A stretch of 47,596 nt of DNA from the NCBI RefSeq assembly GCF_000308515.1, contig NZ_BAFV01000114.1, positions 1 through 47,596 of the forward strand, in the 5' to 3' direction. The DNA is from Nocardia carnea NBRC 14403 (GTDB taxonomy: Bacteria > Actinomycetota > Actinomycetes > Mycobacteriales > Mycobacteriaceae). The position numbers and the translations under genes were made by a program. This document shows positions 40,840 to 47,596 of this stretch, in pieces (the first letter of the stretch is position 1; every line of letters begins with the position of its first letter). The notes under the pieces were generated by a model. It had not been told where the DNA came from. It searched no databases and saw only the letters and a list, made by a program, of their open reading frames with translations.

Positions 40840-41679
40840 CTACTTGATGAGGGCACCCGCATCGACAGGCAGCGATACACCCGTGATGTACCGGGATTCG
40901 TCGGAAGCCAGAAAGAGTACGGCGTTGCTGACATCCACCGAGTCCACCCAGGGGATCGGCAGGGCGTTCACCGTCTGGGAGGCCGGTGCGAAATCTTCCC
41001 TCGTCGGGTGCTCGAGATCGGGCCGGAACAGGCGGCGCATCGCCTGGTTCTGGATCATGGGCGTATCCACCTGCGTGGGATTGACCGCGTTCGCACGGAT
41101 GCCGTGCGGGGCCAGTTCCAGCGCGAGCGAGCGCATCAGCCCGATCACCCCGTGCTTGGCCGCGACGTAATGCCCGATATTCGCGTACGCCTTCACGCCC
41201 GCCGCGGAGCTGGTGAGAATGATCGAGCCACCCTTGTTGGCAATCAGGTGGGGGACCGCAGCCTTGGCCGTGTGCCAGACGCCCGTGAGATTGATATCGA
41301 TCATCGTCTGCCATGTTGCGCCGTCGTATTCCCAGACGGACTGCGGTCGGCTGGTGATCCCGGCGATGCCGGCGTTGGCGCAGACGATGTCCAGCCCGCC
41401 CAGCTGGACGACACCGTCGTCGACCACCTTCTGCAGCCCCTCGTAGTCACGGACGTCGGTCTTGCTCGCCCGGATGCGCCGGCCCAGCGCTTCGACCTGC
41501 TGCACTGTCTCGGCGAGATCGGATTCGGTTGCGCCCTCATACGGGCTGTCCGGAATGTTGTCGCAGATATCCACGGCGATGATGTCCGCGCCTTCTTGCG
41601 CCAGCCGGATCGCATGGCTGCGGCCCTGGCCCCGTGCCGCGCCGGTGATGAAGGCGACCTTGCCCTCGAGCTTTCCCAT
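40840..41679 (-). CDS. Mycofactocin-type SDR (copy 3)
   Basis: The 279-residue protein has TGAARGQGRSHAIRLAQEGAD, AVDICDNIPDSPYEGATESDL (mycofactocin-type insertion), NAGIAGITSRPQSV, TSSAAGVKAYANIGHYVAAKHG (Ser, Tyr, Lys) and SRYITGVSLPVDAG. It is closest to copy 1 at 17397, sharing the HYxAxKHGVxGLMRxLA and DTPMI segments, and is likewise followed by an NTF2-like gene. Operator site F lies 117 bp upstream of its ATG. It should oxidise a secondary alcohol with electrons passing to mycofactocin; the substrate is unknown. Confidence 0.85.
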   Translation of the reverse strand: MGKLEGKVAFITGAARGQGRSHAIRLAQEGADIIAVDICDNIPDSPYEGATESDLAETVQQVEALGRRIRASKTDVRDYEGLQKVVDDGVVQLGGLDIVCANAGIAGITSRPQSVWEYDGATWQTMIDINLTGVWHTAKAAVPHLIANKGGSIILTSSAAGVKAYANIGHYVAAKHGVIGLMRSLALELAPHGIRANAVNPTQVDTPMIQNQAMRRLFRPDLEHPTREDFAPASQTVNALPIPWVDSVDVSNAVLFLASDESRYITGVSLPVDAGALIK

Positions 41680-41795
41680 GACGTTGCGCTCCTGTTGTCG
41701 GGTCCGGTGATAGCGCGCGGCCTCGTACCGCCGCTCGGAACGGCCCATCGAGAGTGCTTCACCTCATCGAAGGGCGATCCGGATGTGACCCCCAC

Positions 41796-41825
41796 CATAC
41801 TGACATATCCCGTCCAAATTGGGAA
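41796..41825 (-). promoter_or_regulatory. Island operator/promoter element, site F
   Basis: The minus strand reads TTCCCAATT-TGGAC-N7-GTCAGTATGGT, followed by GGGGGTCACAT, 117 bp upstream of the SDR start at 41679. It lies 75 bp from site G, which faces the other way. Confidence 0.75.
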
Positions 41826-41900
41826 GTACGCCAAGTCTCCTCCTCTCGATTCCGCAGACAGTTGCCCTATCAGGAGACAGATCGAATCGCGAATTGGTGT

Positions 41901-41927
41901 TGATTTGGACGGTTTAGGTCCGTATTG
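41901..41927 (+). promoter_or_regulatory. Island operator/promoter element, site G
   Basis: The plus strand reads TGATT-TGGACGG-TTTAG-GTC-CGTATT, a good but less exact match (GTCCGTAT for GTCAGTAT). It lies 71 bp upstream of the SDR at 41998, so each gene of this divergent pair has its own site. Confidence 0.65.
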
Positions 41928-41997
41928 TGACCTGGGGCCGCTCGACCGGGCATCTTGTCCGCTGGCGCGTCACCTCGACCGACGGGAGATTTTCACG

Positions 41998-42759
41998 ATG
42001 GAACTGGACAACACGGTTGCGCTGGTCACCGGCGGTGCGTCCGGCCTCGGGCTCGCCACCACCGAGGCATTGGCCAGGGCAGGCGCGCATGTCGGCGTCC
42101 TCGACCTGCCCTCCTCGTCCGGGGCCGGAATTCAGGAAGAGCGCGCAGGGGCAGTGACATTCGTGCCCGGCGATGTGACTTCCACCGAGGACGTGACCCG
42201 GGCACTGGATATCCTGTCCGAGCGTGGGCCCCTGCGCGTCGTGGTGAACTGTGCGGGAATCGGGCCCCCCGGAAAGGTTCTCGGCAAGAACGGGCCGCTC
42301 CCCCTCGACGACTTCGAGCGCATCGTCAGGATCAACCTGTCCGGCACGTTCAACGTCATCAGACTCGCGGCCGAGCGGATCGCGGCGACAGATACCGTGG
42401 ACGGCGAGCGCGGCGTCATCGTCAATACTTCCTCGGTCGCGGCTTTCGACGGGCAGATCGGTCAGCCTGCCTACGCCGCGGCCAAGGGCGGAATCGTCTC
42501 CATGGCCCTGCCCATCGCCCGGGAACTCGCGAGACACCAGATCCGCGTTGCGACAATAGCTCCCGGAACATTCGACACCCCACTGTTGAAAACGTTGCCG
42601 GAAGACATCAGACAATCCCTCGGCGCACAGGTTCCGCATCCGTCTCGACTCGGAGATCCAGCCGAGTTCGGTGCGCTGGTCCGCCACATCGTCGAGAACC
42701 CGATGCTCAACGGCGAAGTAATCCGACTCGACGGTGCGATCCGGATGGCACCTCGATAA
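41998..42759 (+). CDS. SDR, 3-hydroxyacyl-CoA dehydrogenase type-2-like
   Basis: The 253-residue SDR has VTGGASGLGLATTEALA, LDLPSSSG at the NAD-selective Asp, NCAGIGPPGKVL, VNTSSVAAFDGQIGQPAY, AAAKGGIVSMALPIAREL, APGTFDTPLLKTLPE and FGALVRHIVENPMLNGEVIR. This is the signature of HSD10-type 3-hydroxyacyl-CoA dehydrogenases. The ATG at 41998 has GGGAG upstream. The next gene is a thiolase, so the pair would carry out the last two steps of beta-oxidation: hydroxyacyl-CoA to ketoacyl-CoA, then thiolysis. Confidence 0.87.
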   Translation: MELDNTVALVTGGASGLGLATTEALARAGAHVGVLDLPSSSGAGIQEERAGAVTFVPGDVTSTEDVTRALDILSERGPLRVVVNCAGIGPPGKVLGKNGPLPLDDFERIVRINLSGTFNVIRLAAERIAATDTVDGERGVIVNTSSVAAFDGQIGQPAYAAAKGGIVSMALPIARELARHQIRVATIAPGTFDTPLLKTLPEDIRQSLGAQVPHPSRLGDPAEFGALVRHIVENPMLNGEVIRLDGAIRMAPR

Positions 42760-42783
42760 CGCCCGGCAGCGAAAAGGCCATGA

Positions 42784-42820
42784 GGAGCCGCCTGCGGGCC
42801 AAATGCGGATCGGCGGCTCC
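42784..42820 (+). promoter_or_regulatory. Hairpin between SDR and thiolase genes
   Basis: GGAGCCGCC (42784-42792) and GGCGGCTCC (42812-42820) pair perfectly over 9 bp with a 19-base loop in the 100-bp gap between two co-directional genes. It may attenuate or process the transcript; function is unknown. Confidence 0.4.
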
Positions 42821-42859
42821 TGCGGAACCGTAGAGAACTTCGATGAAAGGCACGCCAGC

Positions 42860-44035
42860 ATGACCGAAGCTGTGATCGTGGATATCGTCCGCACCGCATC
42901 GGGAAAGGGAAAACCGGGTGGCGCTTTGTCCGGTGTCCATCCGGCGGATCTGCTGTCGACCGTCTTGTCCGCCCTGGTCGACCGGACCGGGATCGACCCG
43001 GTACTGGTCGACGATGTCATCGCCGGTTGCGTCGGCCAGGCCGGCGACCAGGCCCTCAACATCGCCCGCACCGCCTTGTTGAACGCCGGCTTCCCGATCA
43101 CGGTGCCGGGTACGACGGTGGACCGCCAATGCGGTTCGAGTCAGCAGGCCGTGCACTTCGCCGCACAGGGAGTGATCGCAGGAGCTTACGACATCGCTAT
43201 CGCGTGCGGCGTGGAGTCCATGAGCCGGGTGCCGATGGGGACAGCTGTCGGCGACGGGCACCCGCACAACCCCTTGGTGAGTCGCTTCCCGAGCCTGCCA
43301 CACCAAGGAATCGGCGCCGAACTGATCACCGCCCGGTGGAAATTCGATCGAACTGCCCTGGACGAATTCGCCGCGCGATCGCACCGCCGTGCCGCCGAAT
43401 GCGGCGCGAACGAGGCATTCGACACCGAAATCGTGCCCGTCACCCTGCCCGATGGGGCGCTGCACACGGTCGACGAAACGGTTCGCGCCGCCACCTCAGC
43501 GGAGAACCTCGGCACCCTACCGGCCGCATTCCGTGACGAAGAGTTCAGCAACCACTATCCCGAAATCGGCTGGGCCATCACCCCGGGCAACTCCTCCCCC
43601 CTGACCGATGGCGCCTCGGCGGCGCTGATCATGAGCGAGAAGATGGCCGCACGGCTCGATCTGGCCCCCAGAGCGCGCCTGCGTCATTTCGCGATCGTCG
43701 GTTCCGACCCAGAGATCATGCTGACCGGTCCGATCCCGGCCACCGAGAAGATCCTGGCCCGGTCGGGCCTCACCATCGACGATATCGACGCCTACGAAGT
43801 CAACGAGGCGTTCGCACCAGTTCCGATGGCATGGCAGGCGGCATTCGACGCCGACCCCGCAAAACTCAACCCCCGCGGCGGCGCCATCGCGCTCGGTCAC
43901 CCACTCGGCGCCTCCGGAACCCGGCTGATGACCACACTGGTAAACCATCTCGAAGCGACCGGCGGGCGCTTCGGCCTCCAAACCATGTGCGAAGGCGCCG
44001 GCATGGCCAATGCCACTCTCATAGAGAGAATCTGA
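42860..44035 (+). CDS. Acetyl-CoA acetyltransferase / 3-ketoacyl-CoA thiolase
   Basis: The 391-residue thiolase has all catalytic elements: DRQCGSSQQAVHF with the nucleophilic Cys, the VESMSRVPMG segment, NEAFAPVPMAW, GGAIALGHPLGASG with the catalytic His, and the C-terminal QTMCEGAGMANATLI with the second Cys. The ATG at 42860 has GAAAGG upstream. It follows the HSD10-like SDR, matching the last step of beta-oxidation. It contrasts with the Cys-less thiolase-fold protein at 13514, so the island encodes both thiolytic and probably aldolytic cleavage. Confidence 0.9.
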   Translation: MTEAVIVDIVRTASGKGKPGGALSGVHPADLLSTVLSALVDRTGIDPVLVDDVIAGCVGQAGDQALNIARTALLNAGFPITVPGTTVDRQCGSSQQAVHFAAQGVIAGAYDIAIACGVESMSRVPMGTAVGDGHPHNPLVSRFPSLPHQGIGAELITARWKFDRTALDEFAARSHRRAAECGANEAFDTEIVPVTLPDGALHTVDETVRAATSAENLGTLPAAFRDEEFSNHYPEIGWAITPGNSSPLTDGASAALIMSEKMAARLDLAPRARLRHFAIVGSDPEIMLTGPIPATEKILARSGLTIDDIDAYEVNEAFAPVPMAWQAAFDADPAKLNPRGGAIALGHPLGASGTRLMTTLVNHLEATGGRFGLQTMCEGAGMANATLIERI

Positions 44036-45041
44036 GCAAGGCCCCACCCACGAGGCTTCCGCGATGGTGCACCACGCGACCAGTGCGGGCATCGGGGACG
44101 GGCGCCACTCGGACATCGTCACCGGGCCCGCACAGCGACTCGATTGAACCGGTGCCGCTTTTCCAGGCGGTCGGCGTTTCACGGTGTCCGCAGGTCGATC
44201 GCTGTGGTTAGCACGGGTATCCCCCTCCGGACACCACGAAAACGTCTCTACCGGCGATTATACCCAAATTGCATGAGCCGTTTTTCTGCATATTCCCAGG
44301 TCAGACCACTATATAAGTGTTCATGCCTGCATTGGACACCCCACTCAGGCAAATCTGCCCCTTGGAGCGTCGCCCTCTTTCATCTGCAGTTCAACACTGC
44401 ACATCGCGGACAACGGCAGTTCGAGAGCCGTCGTCGGCCAGTCCGCGATCACCCAGAACCTGGCATATCAGCGACCCCACGCCCCGCAACCCCCATCCGC
44501 CCCTGTCACTCACCCTGCAGGGCCCATCGTGTGGGGGTTCATGTCGGGAGGGGGAACCGACCCAAAACCCCACGTTGGTACACCGTGCGGAACTCCGGCT
44601 ACCGGAGCTGGACGGGAAGGCATGAACACGCCAATCGATCGCTATGGGGCTCGCACCAGCCCCAGGTTCGGGACCAACGATGACCGGTCCGCCGCACTCG
44701 ATCGATCCGCCTATCGCGAGTCCAGCCTGTCGGCCAGGCGGTGATCGCGATGGCGGTGGTGGCGATGCGGGCAGAGCGCATCCTATTTGGTGCTATGGCG
44801 GGTGACCCGCGGTGCCGCGTGCAATACTCGCGCCGAGGAATTCCCAGCCCAGAAGGTGCCCGGGGCCGCTCTCGACGATCAACCGGTAGTCGAGCTGATC
44901 CGCGACACCTGCCCGGTTGTTCTACTCGCACCGAGCTCCGCGCTCGGTCGACGCCGCGCCGCAGCGGAGCACGGCTGCAATCCGGATCAACGCGAGGAAC
45001 CCGATGCCAGCGATGAGTCCTTGGCGGAACAGGGCGACAGG
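44036..45041. other. 1-kb region with no recognised gene
   Basis: After the thiolase comes about 1 kb without a supportable gene. An AT-rich patch around 44255-44325 could be a promoter. Small hairpins occur at 44593-44607 (CTCCGG/CCGGAG) and 44646-44663 (GGGGCT/AGCCCC). Short frames on both strands have no domain similarity I recognise. It separates the catabolic island from the defence-like locus. Confidence 0.5.
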
Positions 45042-47066
45042 TCACCTGGTCACCCCTTCAGAAATACGGCGAATATGCGAAACGACCTCAATGAACTCTG
45101 AAATCTCCGCTTCCTGCATCCACAGTGTGACGAGGGCATGAGTGAGTACTTCCGGTGGGCGCGCCAGCTGCTCGGCAACTCGACCGATCCAGTACTGATG
45201 ATCGAGACGGGTCAACGAATCCAGCGCTACTTCGATATCCCAGGTCGAGCACCCCAGCTTCTGTGCCAATTTGCTGGGTGCGCGCGATGCCAGATGACGC
45301 AGTTCGTGCTCCGGGGACCGCATCCCGGGTAGGAAGAAGAGTCGGCCCGCGGCGAAGGGCGGGGTTGGGTTTGATCGCAGGTCGCCGTCGAGAACCCCTA
45401 CGTATATGATTCTGCCGGACGATGACATCACCCGCAGACCAGCGACGACCTCATTCGGCCCGCCGGTCGCCACCACCTCGACTTCCCGGGCCAACGATGG
45501 ATCGGTCTGTTCGCACAGCAGCGTGAATACCGTCGCTGCGAGTGCATCCTCGACCAGCACCACCACACGAACAGCGACTTCGACGCCGATAGCGTCGCGT
45601 ACCTGGGCCAGGCTGGTCGGCTCGGCAACCCGGATTCCGTTCGATGTCCGCGTGCACATCCGCAGATTCGATACGGGGAATCGGGACAGGACTTGCGGAG
45701 AATGCGTCGATAGAATCAGCTGACGGCGATGGCGCACGGTCTGTCGAATCAGTTCGTCGACGATGAGCCCGTGGCCCCGTGGCGCGAGGAAGGATTCGGG
45801 TTCGTCAATAAGACGCGGCTCGTGGGCGTCCGTGACGAGATTCTCGTGGCCGAGTAGATAGTGGGTCCATATCTCACCGAGGCTCATCATCGAAGTGCCA
45901 ATCTCGTTCCCGTCCACATCTATGGCTGCGAACCTGAAGGCCGATCCTTCGGGGTCGCGGCTGTGCCAGTAGCTGTGTGCTGTGATCGATGCGTAGTCTC
46001 GGCCGACGATCTCCCGAGCTGCGTGAAGGTCTCGGGTCGTGTAGTCGTATTGAGCGTGCTGGTCATAGTTATTGGCGCGAAACCTGCGATCGAACTCTTG
46101 GTTGTGGTTCTCAAGGAGGTCGAACATCAGTGGGACGCTCAGCAAGTGTGGCGCGAACTCGGCACCGAGACTGGATTCCCACCCGCGATAGCGAGCGCTC
46201 CCCGACTCTCGGTCAGAGCCGTCCGCCGCGGATTCGACTCGGCGGGTGACTGGCTGGCCAGCGCGTAGCACAGTGACGTCAGCGACGAACTCGATCGGGT
46301 TGCCGAGATGTTCGAGGGTGCCTAGATTGGGCTGCGCTAGAAGGTGGGGTGCCAGTCCGAAGGCATGATCGAGTAACCGCAGCAGGAGCGTCTTGCCAGT
46401 CCCATGCCGACCGACGATGCCGGTGAGACGATCGAAGCGAATAACCTGGGCAGCAAAGATATTAGATTCGAGAATCTCGATCGAAGAGATTTGGATCTCC
46501 GTTGGCTTGCGGAGCACATCCTGCAAAAGATCACTACGCGAGTTCGATCGATTCGTAGACACAGACATGAGCGGGTCGGCCCTGGAAAACGTTGTCCCAG
46601 AATGCGCAATTTTATCCCCAAGTTGCACTGCAGTCGGCGCAGGCACCGCCGGTTCGCCATGATCGGTTACTCCGACCGCTGGCCCGCTATTGGTAGCGGC
46701 GGAGCATGAGGTTACGGAGGCGTCGTTCTGCATATCCTGGAGATCCCGCGCCATACGCCACCGTTGCTGCCACATCGCTGGCTCGAACCGCTGAGAATCG
46801 ATGACGATCCCGTCTTCATAGGCAGCTCTGCGACACGCATCGACGAAGGCTAATACCGTCGCAGCCGAGGGTAGCCGCTTGCCCCTCACAGCATCTGAGG
46901 CAGTCGTACTCGGCAGCGATGCCGCCTTTCCCACCGCTGAATCCGAGCCCCGCAACTTCGACAAGCTCTGAATCCGCGCGAAGCTTGGCTTTCCAGCATG
47001 AATCCGCAGGTCGGCCAGTGCAGCAGCGAGATCCTCGATCGACTGCTGCGCCTCATCGTCTATCAC
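45042..47066 (-). CDS. HTH - OLD-type AAA ATPase - TOPRIM fusion protein
   Basis: The 674-residue protein has three parts. Residues 10-81 resemble the helix-turn-helix module of actinobacterial regulators (TTASDAVRGKRLPSAATVLAFVDACRRAA pattern). After a ~100-residue low-complexity linker comes an ABC-like ATPase with Walker A GRHGTGKT (219-226), a signature-like MSLGEIW (394-400), Walker B LIDEPES (419-425) and the H-loop STHSPQVL (His455). A C-terminal TOPRIM domain has Glu506 in VLVEDALA and the DxD of GVLDGDLR (560, 562). This is the OLD-nuclease layout also used by GajA-like phage defence proteins, here with an N-terminal DNA-binding domain. It starts at a GTG, 37 bp after a small membrane-protein gene. 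Confidence 0.75.
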   Translation of the reverse strand: MIDDEAQQSIEDLAAALADLRIHAGKPSFARIQSLSKLRGSDSAVGKAASLPSTTASDAVRGKRLPSAATVLAFVDACRRAAYEDGIVIDSQRFEPAMWQQRWRMARDLQDMQNDASVTSCSAATNSGPAVGVTDHGEPAVPAPTAVQLGDKIAHSGTTFSRADPLMSVSTNRSNSRSDLLQDVLRKPTEIQISSIEILESNIFAAQVIRFDRLTGIVGRHGTGKTLLLRLLDHAFGLAPHLLAQPNLGTLEHLGNPIEFVADVTVLRAGQPVTRRVESAADGSDRESGSARYRGWESSLGAEFAPHLLSVPLMFDLLENHNQEFDRRFRANNYDQHAQYDYTTRDLHAAREIVGRDYASITAHSYWHSRDPEGSAFRFAAIDVDGNEIGTSMMSLGEIWTHYLLGHENLVTDAHEPRLIDEPESFLAPRGHGLIVDELIRQTVRHRRQLILSTHSPQVLSRFPVSNLRMCTRTSNGIRVAEPTSLAQVRDAIGVEVAVRVVVLVEDALAATVFTLLCEQTDPSLAREVEVVATGGPNEVVAGLRVMSSSGRIIYVGVLDGDLRSNPTPPFAAGRLFFLPGMRSPEHELRHLASRAPSKLAQKLGCSTWDIEVALDSLTRLDHQYWIGRVAEQLARPPEVLTHALVTLWMQEAEISEFIEVVSHIRRISEGVTR

Positions 47067-47103
47067 GAGCAGTATCCTGCCAAATCACTTCCGCTCCAGG
47101 TAG

Positions 47104-47235
47104 TCACCGGGCGGACGCGATCCATGTGACGGCAGCAGCAGAGATGGCCAGGACAGCAACCAGTACGCACAGCCGCGCGGTGGTGCCCCAATCCTTCATC
47201 GCTGCCCGAAACGTCATACCGATTTCTTTCCACAT
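47104..47235 (-). CDS. Small single-pass membrane protein
   Basis: The 43-residue protein (MWKEIGMTFRAAMKDWGTT, then RLCVLVAVLAISAAAVTWIASAR) has a charged N terminus and one C-terminal transmembrane helix. AAAGGAGG lies 5 bases before the ATG at 47235, far better than any upstream codon in the longer frame to 47307. It precedes the HTH-ATPase-TOPRIM gene by 37 bp, so they are probably co-transcribed. No catalytic features are present; a membrane anchor, sensor or toxin-like role with its neighbour is possible. Similar short membrane proteins occur next to helix-turn-helix genes in actinomycetes, as far as I recall. Confidence 0.6.
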   Translation of the reverse strand: MWKEIGMTFRAAMKDWGTTARLCVLVAVLAISAAAVTWIASAR

Positions 47236-47288
47236 ATCGCCTCCTTTGGTGTGTTGGACTCCCATTCCAAAGGCAAAATCAATCGCAG

Positions 47289-47520
47289 TCACCCTCTTCG
47301 GCTGCACTCGGCTGTTCTCGGCCGAACCCGGCTGTGCTCAGTGGCAGGCCCGACCGAACGAGACCCGGTGTCAGCGTGAGAAAACCAGTGGGCATTCGCA
47401 GCAGACCGCAAGCGTTTGGAGTCGTGCAACCAGGCGAAGCTGCGCTCGACCGGCCACCGGAGTTTGTTGAAACCCATGCCGTGATGCCAGGGCTCGCAGC
47501 AGACAGATGCCTACCCCCAG
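47289..47520 (-). pseudogene. IS5-family transposase remnant
   Basis: The minus-strand peptide HGMGFNKLRWPVERSF followed by AWLHDSKRLR matches the end of the DDE domain of IS5-type transposases (RWPVERxFAWLHxxxRLR, containing the last catalytic Glu). After RLR the similarity stops and the frame becomes unrelated, and no start or upstream DDE residues lie in the same frame before the window edge. It is a truncated remnant marking mobile-element activity at the right end. No terminal inverted repeats could be identified. Confidence 0.6.
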
Positions 47521-47596
47521 GACCGTACTGGTGCTTTGTGTGAGGACTGCTCTTTTGCATATCGCCGATTGAACCGTGTCGAAGGCATTCGGGTAT

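Noticed and set aside
44599..45045. 148-codon minus-strand frame and overlapping plus-strand frames in the 1-kb gap
   Set aside because: Arg/Pro-rich composition typical of shadow frames, no ribosome binding site and no domain resemblance.
1..47596. CRISPR array, rRNA genes, complete insertion sequences
   Set aside because: No regularly spaced direct repeats, rRNA stretches or intact transposase genes were seen; only integrase and transposase relics occur at the ends.

Overview
The window is high-GC DNA with dense coding, GTG starts, overlapping stop/start codons and long antisense shadow frames. Together with mycofactocin-type short-chain dehydrogenases (SDRs), F420-type NADP oxidoreductases and a mycobacterial-looking RibBA, this points to a mycolic-acid actinomycete, most likely Nocardia or a close relative such as Rhodococcus. 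The organism call is inference; no rRNA or other phylogenetic marker is present.

Layout. (1) 1-1.1 kb: a frameshifted relic of a phage-type tyrosine integrase. (2) 1.1-12 kb: luciferase-like monooxygenase (LLM) divergent from a TetR gene, then an NADP/F420-type oxidoreductase; an AraC regulator; a divergent EamA exporter/LysR pair; an inverted, decayed LLM remnant; a CocE-type hydrolase divergent from an internally deleted TetR gene and two more NADP/F420-type oxidoreductases. This part looks like a duplicated and partly decayed module. (3) 12-15.5 kb (minus): enoyl-CoA hydratase, Cys-less thiolase fold (Ltp2-like), DUF35 partner, F420-dependent LLM enzyme. (4) 16.9-24 kb (minus): crotonase, acyl-CoA ligase, 6-oxocamphor-hydrolase-like enzyme, SDR, MFS transporter, mycofactocin SDR, NTF2-like protein. 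(5) 24.2-25.8 kb: a further crotonase divergent from a TetR gene. (6) 25.9-33.4 kb (minus): FMN-type LLM monooxygenase, cupin, PEP-mutase-fold enzyme, SDR, flavin reductase, RibBA, acyl-CoA ligase. (7) 34-40 kb (plus): mycofactocin SDR, CocE hydrolase, Baeyer-Villiger monooxygenase, MDR dehydrogenase, fourth NADP/F420-type oxidoreductase. (8) 40-44 kb: mycofactocin SDR plus NTF2-like protein (minus), divergent from an SDR and a thiolase. (9) 45-47.6 kb: unrelated to catabolism; a small membrane protein followed by a helix-turn-helix/OLD-type ATPase/TOPRIM protein (defence candidate), then an IS5-type transposase remnant.

How it fits together. Regions 3-8 read as one catabolic island for an alicyclic, probably terpenoid-like compound: alcohol oxidation (mycofactocin SDRs, MDR), oxygen insertion next to ketones (BVMO, LLM enzymes fed by the flavin reductase and an in-operon RibBA), ester and C-C hydrolysis (CocE, the 6-oxocamphor-hydrolase-like enzyme), CoA activation, hydration, retro-aldol or thiolytic cleavage. 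Seven copies of an AT-rich promoter/operator element (TGGAC-N7-GTCAGTAT in gene sense), plus one divergent copy at the TetR gene at 25187, tie the transcription units into an apparent regulon. A second repeat shared by the araC promoter and the 33.4/34.0 kb divergent promoter suggests AraC control. The substrate is not determined by the sequence, and no P450 or ring-hydroxylating oxygenase lies in the window.
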